From Mycolicibacterium tokaiense (lineage in GTDB: Bacteria; Actinomycetota; Actinomycetes; Mycobacteriales; Mycobacteriaceae), in assembly GCF_010725885.1 (NCBI RefSeq), contig NZ_AP022600.1, positions 3,348,001 to 3,412,000 on the forward strand: a stretch of 64,000 bases of DNA. Direction: 5' to 3'. Within the stretch, counting starts at the first letter, position 1; each line of letters begins with the position of its first letter. The translations under genes and the position numbers were made by a program. The notes beneath the pieces were generated by a model, which worked only from the letters and a program-made list of their open reading frames with translations, was not told where the DNA came from and did no database searches. Below are positions 27,421 to 35,353 of the stretch, one piece after another.

Positions 27421-27915
27421 ATGAAGGTCATCAGCAAGAACGTCATGACCGCGACTGTCGGAACGCTGTTCGGTGGCTCGCTGCTGTTCACCGCGGGGTT
27501 GGGCGTCGCCGGCGCCGAGCCGATGCCGCTGGACGTGCCCGACGGCCTGGTGAGCGTGACCGTGGGCGGCACGCCCATCCTGGAGAACGTGCCGGCGGAT
27601 ATCGCCGCGAACGCCAGCATGGCGATCTGCGGCCCGACGGCCGGTGACGCGGCGACGCTCGCCCAGCAGGTGGACGCCGACGGCGCTGAGCAGACGGTGT
27701 GCACCGGCCTGCCCGGCGGCGACCTCGTGGTGACGCAGAACGTCAGCGCGGAGTCGACGTCGCCCTCACCGGTGGTCCCGGAAACCGAGGCCGGCGCGAG
27801 TGAGAGTGCTCCTGCCGAGGCGCCGACTGATGGCGCTGAGTCCGGCACCGAGGGCGACCTGAACGGCGCCGGGGCCGCTGAGGCTCCCGCCGAGAGCGAG
27901 GACAGCACAGGTTAA
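27421..27915 (+). CDS. Secreted hypothetical protein, first of two tandem paralogues
   Basis: Exported protein of 164 aa with a Sec signal peptide (basic start, hydrophobic core, cleavage likely after AGA at about residue 32). The mature part has a short core, LVSVTVGGTPILENVP followed by SMAICGP and TVCTGLPGGD, with two Cys that could form one disulfide, and an acidic Ser/Pro/Glu-rich disordered tail. The core pattern recurs in the next gene at 28065, so the two form a tandem pair. ATG at 27421. I know no function; the pair is inserted between rpsI and glmM. Confidence 0.75.
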   Translation: MKVISKNVMTATVGTLFGGSLLFTAGLGVAGAEPMPLDVPDGLVSVTVGGTPILENVPADIAANASMAICGPTAGDAATLAQQVDADGAEQTVCTGLPGGDLVVTQNVSAESTSPSPVVPETEAGASESAPAEAPTDGAESGTEGDLNGAGAAEAPAESEDSTG

Positions 27916-27927
27916 TTGCCAGACACG

Positions 27928-27963
27928 ACACCGCCCGCGCCCGAACCTGGACGCGGGCGGTGT
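27928..27963 (+). terminator. Terminator between the two secreted paralogues
   Basis: A 12-bp perfect stem (ACACCGCCCGCG with CGCGGGCGGTGT) with a 12-nt loop, beginning 12 bp after the stop codon of the first paralogue and followed by TGTCGTTGT. It suggests that each paralogue has its own transcript. Confidence 0.65.
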
Positions 27964-28064
27964 TGTCGTTGTGAAGCACCTGCCTATCGGCTGCCAGGCC
28001 TTGATGCTCCAGACTCTCGACAGGAACATCGATCAGTAGGGGCGGCCACGAAAGGAGAGAGTCG

Positions 28065-28511
28065 ATGAGCAGCAGGAACTTCACATCCGCGGTGATGGTG
28101 AGCGCAATCGGAGCAGCATTGTTGGTGTCCCTCGGCTCCGGGGTGGCGCAGGCCGCCGGGCCAGACGGCGAGGTCAACGTCGTCGTCGGCGGGGCCACCG
28201 TGCTCGACAGCGTGCCCGACGCCCAGGCAGCGCAGGCCGCCGCGTCGATGTGTGCGGCGCCGGAGCCGGCGATGGACACGATGGCCGTTGCGGTGGACGA
28301 CACCGGTGGCAGCCGTACCGCGTGCGCTGGGCAGGCCGGGAAAGCCGTGGTCTTCGCCCAGAACCTACCTGCCGCAATGGAATCGTCGCCCGTGGTGCCG
28401 GGGACCAAGGCGTCCTGGGGGTCAGGAGAGGCTGCGGTGAACCCCGCCGGACCCAAGTCGATCAAGAGCAGCCTGCCCACGTCACCTGACAACATGTCGT
28501 CGGAGAACTGA
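28065..28511 (+). CDS. Secreted hypothetical protein, second tandem paralogue
   Basis: Exported protein of 148 aa with a Sec signal peptide ending at AQA near residue 30. The mature core repeats the pattern of the upstream paralogue: [15 protein letters not shown], then AASMCAAP and [17 protein letters not shown], keeping both Cys positions. The tail is shorter, less acidic, and Ser/Pro/Gly-rich. ATG at 28065 follows a good AAAGGAGAG site. Function unknown; the protein is expected in the cell envelope or medium. Confidence 0.75.
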   Translation: MSSRNFTSAVMVSAIGAALLVSLGSGVAQAAGPDGEVNVVVGGATVLDSVPDAQAAQAAASMCAAPEPAMDTMAVAVDDTGGSRTACAGQAGKAVVFAQNLPAAMESSPVVPGTKASWGSGEAAVNPAGPKSIKSSLPTSPDNMSSEN

Positions 28512-28570
28512 CCAGGGTCCGGGGCGCGGCAGTTGGCTCCGGGACCCCCTTGTGTGAGAAGTTTGAGCCC

Positions 28571-29908
28571 ATGGCTCGACTTTTCGGTACCGACGGGGTG
28601 CGCGGAGTCGCCAACCGTGACCTGACCGCTGAATTGGCCGTTGCTCTCGGCTCGGCGGCGGCGCGCCAACTGGCCCGTTCGGGCTCCGCGGGGCGGCGGG
28701 TGGCCGTCGTCGGCCGGGACCCACGGGCCAGCGGCGAGATGCTCGAAGCGGCCGTGATCGCCGGTCTGGCCAGCGAGGGCGTGGACGCCCTGCGGGTCGG
28801 TGTCCTGCCCACGCCTGCGGCGGCGTACCTGACCAGCGCTTACGACGCCGATTTTGGTGTGATGATCTCCGCGTCGCACAACCCGATGCCGGACAACGGC
28901 ATCAAGATCTTCGGCCCCGGTGGCCACAAGCTCGACGACGCGGCCGAAGACCGCATCGCGGAGTTGGTGGCGTCGGGTCCTGGTGAGCGTCCCACCGGTG
29001 CGGCCATCGGGCGTGTGGTGGACGCCGGGGACGCGCTCGAGCGCTACCTGCGGCATGTCGGCAAGGCGGCCTCCGCGCCCCTGGACGGGGTGACCGTGGT
29101 GGTCGACTGCGCCCATGGCGCGGCCTACGCCGCGGCGCCTGCCGCCTACCGCGCCGCCGGTGCCACCGTGATCGCCCTGAATGCCGAACCCAACGGTCTC
29201 AACATCAACGACGGCTGCGGGTCCACCCACATGGAGGAGCTGCGTGCGGCGGTGCGCGCGCACGGCGCTGATCTGGGCCTGGCCCACGACGGCGACGCCG
29301 ACCGGTGCCTGGCTGTCGACGCCAACGGCGACGTGATCGACGGCGACGCCATCATGGTCATCCTGGCGCTCGCCATGCAGGAGGCCGACGAGCTGGCCTC
29401 CAACACCCTGGTCACCACCGTCATGAGCAACCAGGGTCTACACATGGCCATGCGCGACGCCGGGATCACGGTGCTCACCACCGGGGTGGGTGACCGTTAC
29501 GTCCTCGAGGAGTTGCGGGCAGGCGAGTACACCCTGGGCGGCGAGCAGTCCGGCCACATCGTGTTGCCCGCGTACGGCACCACCGGCGACGGTATCGTCA
29601 CCGGCCTGCGGCTGATGTCCCGCATGGCGCAGACCGGGACGTCCATCGCCGCGCTGGCCGCTCCCATGCGGACCCTGCCGCAGGTGCTGATCAATGTTGC
29701 GGTGGCCGACAAGACCACCGTCGCAGCGGCGCCCGCCGTGCAGAACGCCGTGGCGGAGGTCGAGGCCGAGCTCGGCGACACCGGCCGGATTCTGTTGCGT
29801 CCCTCGGGAACCGAGCAGCTGGTGCGGGTCATGGTGGAAGCCGCCGACGAGGACACCGCACGCCAACTGGCGGTGCGGGTGGCCGAATCGGTGAGCGAAC
29901 AGAGCTGA
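28571..29908 (+). CDS. glmM: Phosphoglucosamine mutase
   Basis: Cytoplasmic enzyme of 445 aa converting glucosamine-6-phosphate to glucosamine-1-phosphate, the step after GlmS toward UDP-GlcNAc and cell wall. The family start [15 protein letters not shown], the active-site Ser loop [18 protein letters not shown], the metal-binding DGDADRC and the sugar-binding GGEQSGHIV are all present. The start at 28571 is set by the conserved N-terminus; an in-frame upstream codon at 28550 adds only a short unsupported extension. glmS is about 16 kb downstream in this window, separated by accessory DNA. Confidence 0.97.
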   Translation: MARLFGTDGVRGVANRDLTAELAVALGSAAARQLARSGSAGRRVAVVGRDPRASGEMLEAAVIAGLASEGVDALRVGVLPTPAAAYLTSAYDADFGVMISASHNPMPDNGIKIFGPGGHKLDDAAEDRIAELVASGPGERPTGAAIGRVVDAGDALERYLRHVGKAASAPLDGVTVVVDCAHGAAYAAAPAAYRAAGATVIALNAEPNGLNINDGCGSTHMEELRAAVRAHGADLGLAHDGDADRCLAVDANGDVIDGDAIMVILALAMQEADELASNTLVTTVMSNQGLHMAMRDAGITVLTTGVGDRYVLEELRAGEYTLGGEQSGHIVLPAYGTTGDGIVTGLRLMSRMAQTGTSIAALAAPMRTLPQVLINVAVADKTTVAAAPAVQNAVAEVEAELGDTGRILLRPSGTEQLVRVMVEAADEDTARQLAVRVAESVSEQS

Positions 29909-29948
29909 CGGGGGAACCGATCGGGCCCGTGCCGCGACTGAACACGGT

Positions 29949-30245
29949 ATGGGACATTCCACCACCGCCAACATCGACACCGCCGTACTGATCACCGTCG
30001 CCGACCGCTTCGACGACGTCGCGATGCTCCTCGAACGGGCCGGGCGCAGCCGGCTCGGCTTCAGCGGTGCGCATGCGGGTTCGGCGCACACGGCCGGCGG
30101 TGATGCCGTGCGCCGTTGCACGGAACACCTGCTGGTGGACATTCAGGGCTGGGCCAGAGCGGCGGCCGAGATCGGCGTCGCACTGCGCAGCGGAGCACGG
30201 CGCTACCGTGACGCCGATGAAGCGGCGGCCGGCGGGCTGGGCTGA
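29949..30245 (+). CDS. EspC-like type VII secretion target (Rv3440c-like)
   Basis: Helical protein of 98 aa resembling the ESX-target/DUF2580 group. It begins with IDTAVLITVADRFDDVAMLL and forms a predicted helix-turn-helix. No signal peptide is present. Near the C-terminus YRDAD matches the YxxxD/E secretion motif of type VII substrates. The downstream gene overlaps it (TGATG) and encodes a WXG-type protein, the usual two-gene arrangement of a co-secreted heterodimer. Position matches Rv3440c. Confidence 0.75.
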   Translation: MGHSTTANIDTAVLITVADRFDDVAMLLERAGRSRLGFSGAHAGSAHTAGGDAVRRCTEHLLVDIQGWARAAAEIGVALRSGARRYRDADEAAAGGLG

Positions 30246-31570
30246 TGACCGTAGATGTGACGGGTCGTCTGGCTGAAGGTATTGGGGCACTGGAGAACTC
30301 GCAGACCTATGTGCAGGCCTGTGCTGCCCGCGGCTACCACCACGGCGACCTGACGGCCCACACCCGGCAGTTGCACGACTGGTACGGCACCGAGGACGGG
30401 CTGGATCTGACCGTGCTCGACGCCGATCTCGCTGCTTTGCGCGCAATCGCGGCCGGCTGTTCGGATGCCCGGGAGTCGGTGCGTGCCGGCGCAGCGACTC
30501 TCGACGGCGCGTGGTCGGGTGAGAGCGGTGGGGCCGCCATCGCGTTCGTCGCACGGCACGGCACGGCTGCGGCCGCCGTCGGTGACGCGGTGGAGTCGGC
30601 CGGGCGGGCGGTGCAGCGGCTGCGTGACGAGCTGTGGCGGGTGGTCGACGAGAAGGTGCGCGCCACGCTTTCCGCCGATGACCTTGCCGCGGCGCAGCGC
30701 TCCGCCTGGTTGAGCGCTGCCCGGGCCGTGCTGGCCGGCGACACCGGAGATGCTGCTGCAGTGGTGGATTCGCAGATCCGCCCGCACGTCGAGTCGGTGA
30801 TGGCCGGGGAGTGGCTGTCGGCGATGCGTCACGGTGCGGCGGCCGCGGCCGAGGCCTATCGGGTGGCCGTCGACGCGCTGTCGTCGCATCCCGCGGTACG
30901 GTTCGAGATCCCTGGGGATTTTGGTCCGCGGGGTGTGGTGCGAGCCGTGCCTGCAGTTTCGGTGGCTGCTTCGGCGCCGGCCGTGACGCCGACCCTGCCG
31001 GATCCCGCGGTGCCGAGCCCTGCAGCGGCCAATCCTGCGGCGCCGGGTCCTGCTGTCGCCCCAGTGAGCCCGGCTGAACCTCTGGCCGCGGCCCCCGGTG
31101 CCATGCCGGCGGCACCGATGTCGCTGCCGGATCCCATGTCTGCGATGGGCGGATTGCCCGGCCAGGTCGCCGATGCGCTCGGCGGCCTACTCGGGGGAGG
31201 CTCCGGAATGGGTGGTGCGGGATTGCCGGAGCCGGGGCCGATCGAGCCGCCGACCCTGCCGGAACTTGATGAGAAGCAGGACGAACCAGAGCCCATCGAT
31301 GAGCCGGAATCGGAAGAGAGCGAGGAAGATCCGGTGGAATCCGACGAGCCGGGTGAACCCGAGGAACCCGACGAAACGGACGCCGCCGACGAGCCCGCTA
31401 AGCCAAAAGAGCCTGAACCGCTGGCTCCTTCCGCGGATCCTGAGCCGGCGCCGACTCCGGTGCCCGAGCCGGTCCCGCTCGCCGAACCTGTTCCCGAGCC
31501 CGTCCCCGGCGCCGAGCCGGAGACCCCCTGCGAGATCGCCGCGGACGAGCTCCCGCAAGTGGGGGAGTGA
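30245..31570 (+). CDS. WXG-type protein with long Pro/Glu-rich tail (Rv3439c-like)
   Basis: Protein of 441 aa. The first 220 residues are helical with a WSG turn (LDGAWSGESGGAAIAFVARH, near residue 90), resembling an extended WXG100/LXG helical hairpin. The remainder is disordered: an Ala/Pro-rich stretch, a Gly-rich stretch (LGGLLGGGSGMGGAGLPEPG), and an acidic Glu/Pro repeat tail ending in a single Cys. No signal peptide or membrane segment is seen. It overlaps the EspC-like gene and should be co-translated and probably co-secreted with it. I infer a type VII substrate; the secreting system is unknown, with ESX-4 close by. Confidence 0.7.
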   Translation: MTVDVTGRLAEGIGALENSQTYVQACAARGYHHGDLTAHTRQLHDWYGTEDGLDLTVLDADLAALRAIAAGCSDARESVRAGAATLDGAWSGESGGAAIAFVARHGTAAAAVGDAVESAGRAVQRLRDELWRVVDEKVRATLSADDLAAAQRSAWLSAARAVLAGDTGDAAAVVDSQIRPHVESVMAGEWLSAMRHGAAAAAEAYRVAVDALSSHPAVRFEIPGDFGPRGVVRAVPAVSVAASAPAVTPTLPDPAVPSPAAANPAAPGPAVAPVSPAEPLAAAPGAMPAAPMSLPDPMSAMGGLPGQVADALGGLLGGGSGMGGAGLPEPGPIEPPTLPELDEKQDEPEPIDEPESEESEEDPVESDEPGEPEEPDETDAADEPAKPKEPEPLAPSADPEPAPTPVPEPVPLAEPVPEPVPGAEPETPCEIAADELPQVGE

Positions 31571-31684
31571 CCTTCCGCCGAGCGTGCGTAGTAAGAGACT
31601 ATGCCGCGTGTTGCAGTCGAAGATTACGACGTCCCCCTGTTGTCGTTAGAGGGCTTGGTGTCCCAAGACAACGAGGAGGACGTC

Positions 31685-33022
31685 GTGGTCAACAGTAGTG
31701 CTTTATCCCGTGGAGATCGACGCCGTAATAGCAGATTGTCCCGGTTGCGGGAGCTGGTGCCTGTCGGCAATGCCGTACTGGGTATCGATCTGGCTGATAC
31801 GAAGCAGGTGGTGGTGCTGACTGACCTGGATTCTCAGGTCGTTGCGCGTAAACGAGTGAAGGCCAAAGCTTGGGAGCTTGGGCTGGTATTGGACTGGGCG
31901 CAGCGGACTGCCACCGCCAAGGGTTTCGCTGGTGTGACAGTCGGCTGCGAGCCAACCGGTCATCGGTGGCGTGTGGTCGAACAGCTTGCCGTTCAACGTG
32001 ATGTGCCGTTTGTCTGCGTCAATCCAATGCTGGTCGGAAAGGCGCGGGAAACAGAGGATTACACCCGCGACAAGAGTGATGACAAAGATGCGGTGGTGAT
32101 CGCCCGGTTGGTGGCGCAGCTGCACTGCTACGTTCCTGAACGGGCCGAGGAGACCTGGGCGCGGCTGCGCCAACTCGGCGCTCGGCGCGAGCGCCTGCTG
32201 GTGGAGGCCACCGCCTGTGTGCATCAACTACGTGATTTGCTTGAGTGTGCGTGGCCAGGAGTGCTCGATGCCGCTGCGGACCCGTTCGGTTCGTCGAACT
32301 GGTGTGCGGCGTTGTCAGTGGTTTTGAAACGCTGCGACGGCCATCCGGAACGGCTGAGCCGTTGGACCTTGGCGCGGTTTGAATCAGTTGTGGTCAAAGA
32401 ACTTCCGCGGTGGGGCGGGCTGCGACGTCGCCGCGCCATCATCGAAGCGGTGTTCACCGCATTGGTCGATCCCAACGGAGTATGGGCGCAACGACGCGGC
32501 GCCCTGGAACGTGCCGGCTGGGTGCTGCAGGATTGGCAGGCCACGACCCAGCGTGTGGCGCAGGTAGAAGCGCGGATGGTCGAGGTCCTTGATGAGCTGG
32601 ATCTCACCGATCTGGTCACCAGCATCCCTGGGCTGTCGGCGGTTGGTGCCGCAGCGATTCTCGCCGAAACCGGTGACCCCACCCGTTTCGACAGCCCCCG
32701 CGCCTTGGTCAAACATGCCGGGCTGTGCCCACGTGAGAACACCAGCGGCAACTTCTGCGGCCGATCACAGATCTCTCGCCGGGGCCGGCCCCGGCTGCGA
32801 CTGGCCGCCTGGCGAGCGGCCTGGGGAGCTCTGCACCACAACCCGGTGATGTCCGCCCGCTACCGATATCTGACTACCCGCGACGATAATCCGCTCACCG
32901 ATGGTCAAGCACGCGCGGCGATCGCTGCGGCACTTCTGAGGTGGCTGCATGTCGTGACGACCCGCAGAATTGCCTGGGATCCACGCGTCGCCGGTGCCGA
33001 GGTGATGCCCGTTGCTGCCTGA
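31685..33022 (+). CDS. IS110-family DEDD transposase
   Basis: Recombinase of 445 aa with both IS110 domains. The N-terminal DEDD RuvC-like domain shows GIDLADTKQVVVLTD, VGCEPTGHRW and DKSDDKDAVVIARL. The C-terminal Tnp_20 domain has SIPGLSAVGAAAILAETGDP and GNFCGRSQISRRGRPRLR. The GTG at 31685 is chosen for its GAGGAGG ribosome-binding site; an in-frame ATG at 31601 would add 28 residues unlike the family. The frame is intact, so the element may be active. Relatives are guided by a bridge RNA from one non-coding end. Confidence 0.88.
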   Translation: MVNSSALSRGDRRRNSRLSRLRELVPVGNAVLGIDLADTKQVVVLTDLDSQVVARKRVKAKAWELGLVLDWAQRTATAKGFAGVTVGCEPTGHRWRVVEQLAVQRDVPFVCVNPMLVGKARETEDYTRDKSDDKDAVVIARLVAQLHCYVPERAEETWARLRQLGARRERLLVEATACVHQLRDLLECAWPGVLDAAADPFGSSNWCAALSVVLKRCDGHPERLSRWTLARFESVVVKELPRWGGLRRRRAIIEAVFTALVDPNGVWAQRRGALERAGWVLQDWQATTQRVAQVEARMVEVLDELDLTDLVTSIPGLSAVGAAAILAETGDPTRFDSPRALVKHAGLCPRENTSGNFCGRSQISRRGRPRLRLAAWRAAWGALHHNPVMSARYRYLTTRDDNPLTDGQARAAIAAALLRWLHVVTTRRIAWDPRVAGAEVMPVAA

Positions 33023-33232
33023 TCCGCACGTGTGAAGACCACGGTTGGGGCCACAAGCTCGAAGCGCGCGTGAGGCACCCAGTGACCTCGTCAAACACCA
33101 TGAGCAGGCCCCGCCCGTCCTGATGAACTCGGTTGAACGCAGTCGGGAACCGAACCCGCTTGAACACTACGTTGAGACCAGGACGACAGCAGGCCACCCA
33201 ACCACACCTCTTGACTTCTCCCACTTACGAAG
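33023..33232. other. Right non-coding end of the IS110 element, possible bridge RNA region
   Basis: About 210 bp between the transposase stop and the inferred right end hold no convincing gene. In IS110-family elements one non-coding end encodes the guide (bridge or seek) RNA; this end is longer than the left end (about 95 bp) and is the likelier source, but no secondary structure was worked out. Confidence 0.35.
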
Positions 33233-33240
33233 GTGTTTGT

Positions 33241-33431
33241 ACGGGGGCGCGCCGTGGTTTGTGTGCAGTGTGCGCACGCTCGGCACGGGTGAGTCCGGCT
33301 CTGCCACTTCTGCAGGGCGGTGCGGGTGTCGGTTGCTCGAGTGTGGAGTTGTGACCCACTTTCTGGGGTGCGGCGGGGATCAAGTCCACACTCGGGCCGT
33401 GCCCACCTCCCCGCCGAGCGTGCGTGTTGGT
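33241..33431. repeat. 191-bp tandem repeat, copy 1
   Basis: First full unit, beginning ACGGGGGCGCGCCGTGG and ending GAGCGTGCGTGTTGGT. It reads identical to copy 2 over all 191 bp. Short open frames inside it on both strands simply repeat from unit to unit and are not genes. Confidence 0.92.
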
Positions 33432-33622
33432 ACGGGGGCGCGCCGTGGTTTGTGTGCAGTGTGCGCACGCTCGGCACGGGTGAGTCCGGCTCTGCCACTT
33501 CTGCAGGGCGGTGCGGGTGTCGGTTGCTCGAGTGTGGAGTTGTGACCCACTTTCTGGGGTGCGGCGGGGATCAAGTCCACACTCGGGCCGTGCCCACCTC
33601 CCCGCCGAGCGTGCGTGTTGGT
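33432..33622. repeat. 191-bp tandem repeat, copy 2
   Basis: Second full unit, directly adjoining and identical by eye to copy 1. Identity of two neighbours suggests a recent duplication or gene conversion; 191 bp has no spacer structure and is not a CRISPR pattern. Confidence 0.92.
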
Positions 33623-33760
33623 ACGGGGGCACGCCGGTGAATGTGTGCAGAATGCGGACGCTCGGGTGTGGTGAATCCCGCTCTGCCACTTCTGCAGGGC
33701 GGTACGGGTGTCGGTTGCTCGAGTGTGGGGTTGAGACCCACTTTCGGAGGCGCGGCGGGG
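33623..33760. repeat. 191-bp repeat, copy 3 (left part, interrupted by IS256-type element)
   Basis: Diverged third unit, with several substitutions against copies 1 and 2, cut after CGGCGGGG by the insertion element. Its continuation lies at 35261-35276 on the far side of the element. Confidence 0.88.
33753..33760. repeat. Target-site duplication, left copy (CGGCGGGG)
   Basis: The 8-bp sequence CGGCGGGG directly abuts the left inverted repeat and recurs at 35253-35260, a duplication length typical of IS256-family insertion. Confidence 0.85.
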
Positions 33761-35252
33761 GAGCTTGTCAAGACTTTTGTGTATGAGCCGCGTTGGTTAG
33801 TACGCTGGTTAGTAAATGTATGGCTCTAGTCGGTCTGGGTAGGCCAGGACCAGGGCGCCTAGTGCGTGCTTCCACCCAGTGACGATGGCGCCTTCGACGA
33901 GACGGTTACTTTGCTTGTACCGCTGGGGCGTCGTTCGGTCGCGGTGACGAACGCGTTCTCGGGAGCGTTTGTCTTCGATATCGCAGATCGCAAGCCACAA
34001 AAGCTTCACTGCCGCTTGATCATTCGGGAAATGACCACGATTCTTGATGATTTTGCGGAGTTGATAGTTCAGCGACTCGATGGCGTTGGTGGTGTAGATA
34101 ATTTTGCGGACGGCCGGCGGGAACGACAGAAACGGAATGAAGCGGTCCCAGGCTGCCTCCCAGGCTCGAACCGTAGTCGGGTACTTCTTCCCCCAAGCGG
34201 ACGCGGCGAACTCGTGCAGAGCGATTTCCGCGGCATCGATGGTGGGTGCGGTGTAAATGAGGCGCAACGCAGAGGCCACCTGTTTGCGATCGCCGTAGGC
34301 AACAAAACGCATCGATGACCGAAGGAGATGCACCGTGCATGTTTGCACGATGGTCTGCGGCCACGTCGCGGCAATCGCGTCGCCGAAGCCGGTTAGCCCA
34401 TCCACACAGGCGATGAGCACGTCCTTAACGCCACGATTGGCCAGCTCAGCGCACACTCCAGCCCAGAATTTCGCTCCTCGGTGGGCTGGACCCAAATCCC
34501 CAGCACGTGGCGGATCCCGTCCATATCGACTCCGACAGCGATGTGAGCGGACTTGTTTCGGACCTGATGACCGTCGCGGATCTTGATCACCAGAGCGTCC
34601 AGATAGACGATCGGATACATCGGATCCAGCGGCCTGCGCTGCCACTCCAGGACCTCTTCGAGCACCGCGTCGGTGATCTTGCTGATCGTCTCCCGCGAGA
34701 TCTCGGTGCCGATCGTGGTGGCCAGGTGATGCTCGATGTCGCGGACGGTCATCCCGCCGGCATAGAGGCTGATGATCATCGAATCCAGTCCACCGATGCG
34801 CCGCGAGCCCTTCGGAACCAGCATCGGAATGAAGCTGCCGTCACGGTCACGTGGAATGGCCAGGGTGACGTCGCCGACCTCGCTAGAGACTGTCTTGGCG
34901 CTGAAACCGTTGCGGGCGTTGGGAAGTACCCGCCCAGCGGGATCGCCCTTGTCGTAGCCGAGATGGCCGGTCAGCTCCGTCTGCAGGCCGCGCTCCAGGA
35001 CCGCCTTGACCATCTCCTGCAGAAAGCCACCTTCGCCAGTCAACTGCAGCTCACCCGCGTCGATCTTGGCCAGCACGTCGTCGAAACCGCCCGAGGCCTT
35101 CAACGCCTCGAACGCCTGCCGGCCTGACTCCAGCCGGTCTACTTCCTCGCCGTTATCGCCGTCACCGGCCTGACTGTCCTGCCGAACAACCATGGACATC
35201 ATCGTGCTCCATCTGGCTCATGCAGCTCCTACACAAACCATCTGACACGCCC
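33761..35252 (-). mobile_element. IS256-family insertion sequence (1492 bp)
   Basis: Ends form an imperfect 28-bp inverted repeat (33761-33788 and 35225-35252; 20 of 28 match, including a TTTGTGTA core). The flanking direct repeats CGGCGGGG (8 bp) are exact. Deleting the element and one duplication restores the 191-bp repeat unit without a gap. It carries one transposase gene, on the minus strand, broken by a frameshift. Confidence 0.9.
33809..35202 (-). pseudogene. IS256-family (Transposase_mut) transposase, frameshifted
   Basis: DDE transposase split by a frameshift near 34476. The 5' frame (start 35202) covers ELTGHLGYDKGDPAG, the SRETISKITDAVLEEV segment and the first catalytic Asp (IVYLDALVIKIRDG), to WVQPTEE. 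Family sequence resumes in another frame at GAKFWAGVCAELANRGVKDV, with the second Asp (ACVDGLTGFGDAI) and the catalytic Glu (TTNAIESLNYQLR), ending at 33809. The span is 1394 nt, one base short of 465 codons; GAGGAGCG in place of GAGGGAGCG explains it. Unless the missing G is a sequence error, the element cannot move on its own. Confidence 0.88.
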
Positions 35253-35276
35253 CGGCGGGGATCAAGTCCACACTCG
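35253..35276. repeat. Target duplication (right copy) and remainder of repeat copy 3
   Basis: CGGCGGGG (35253-35260) is the right target-site duplication; the following ATCAAGTCCACACTCG (35261-35276) is the continuation of the third 191-bp unit. Similarity to the unit ends after this point. Confidence 0.85.
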
Positions 35277-35330
35277 AGATTCGTGCAAAACTCATCTGTC
35301 ACTTCCGTTTTCGGCGGGCACGTTTTGTCG

Positions 35331-35353
35331 GACCCCGTCTATATCGTGGGGTC
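35331..35353. promoter_or_regulatory. Inverted repeat directly before the 13E12 start codon
   Basis: GACCCC and GGGGTC flank an 11-bp AT-containing spacer, and the right arm touches the ATG at 35354. No Shine-Dalgarno sequence is visible, so the arm could influence translation or bind a regulator. I recall similar palindromes before other mycobacterial 13E12 genes. Confidence 0.5.

Larger units (their letters stand above)
31590..33234 (+). mobile_element. IS110-family insertion sequence, inserted in the repeat array
   Basis: The left flank ends in CCGAGCGTGCGT (to 31589) and the right flank resumes at GTGTTTGTACGGGGG (from 33233). Together these rebuild the repeat-unit junction CGAGCGTGCGTGTTGGTACG seen at 33415-33437, with one mismatch and GT on both sides. 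That gives an element of about 1.65 kb without terminal inverted repeats, as expected for IS110. Left non-coding end about 95 bp, right non-coding end about 210 bp. Boundaries are inferred from this comparison. Confidence 0.6.

Noticed and set aside
33241..33760. CRISPR array
   Set aside because: Units are 191 bp, directly adjoining, with no spacers and no cas genes nearby.
33133..33829. Several short repeated frames in the 191-bp array as small proteins
   Set aside because: They recur only because the DNA repeats, lack ribosome-binding sites and have no protein-like pattern outside the units.
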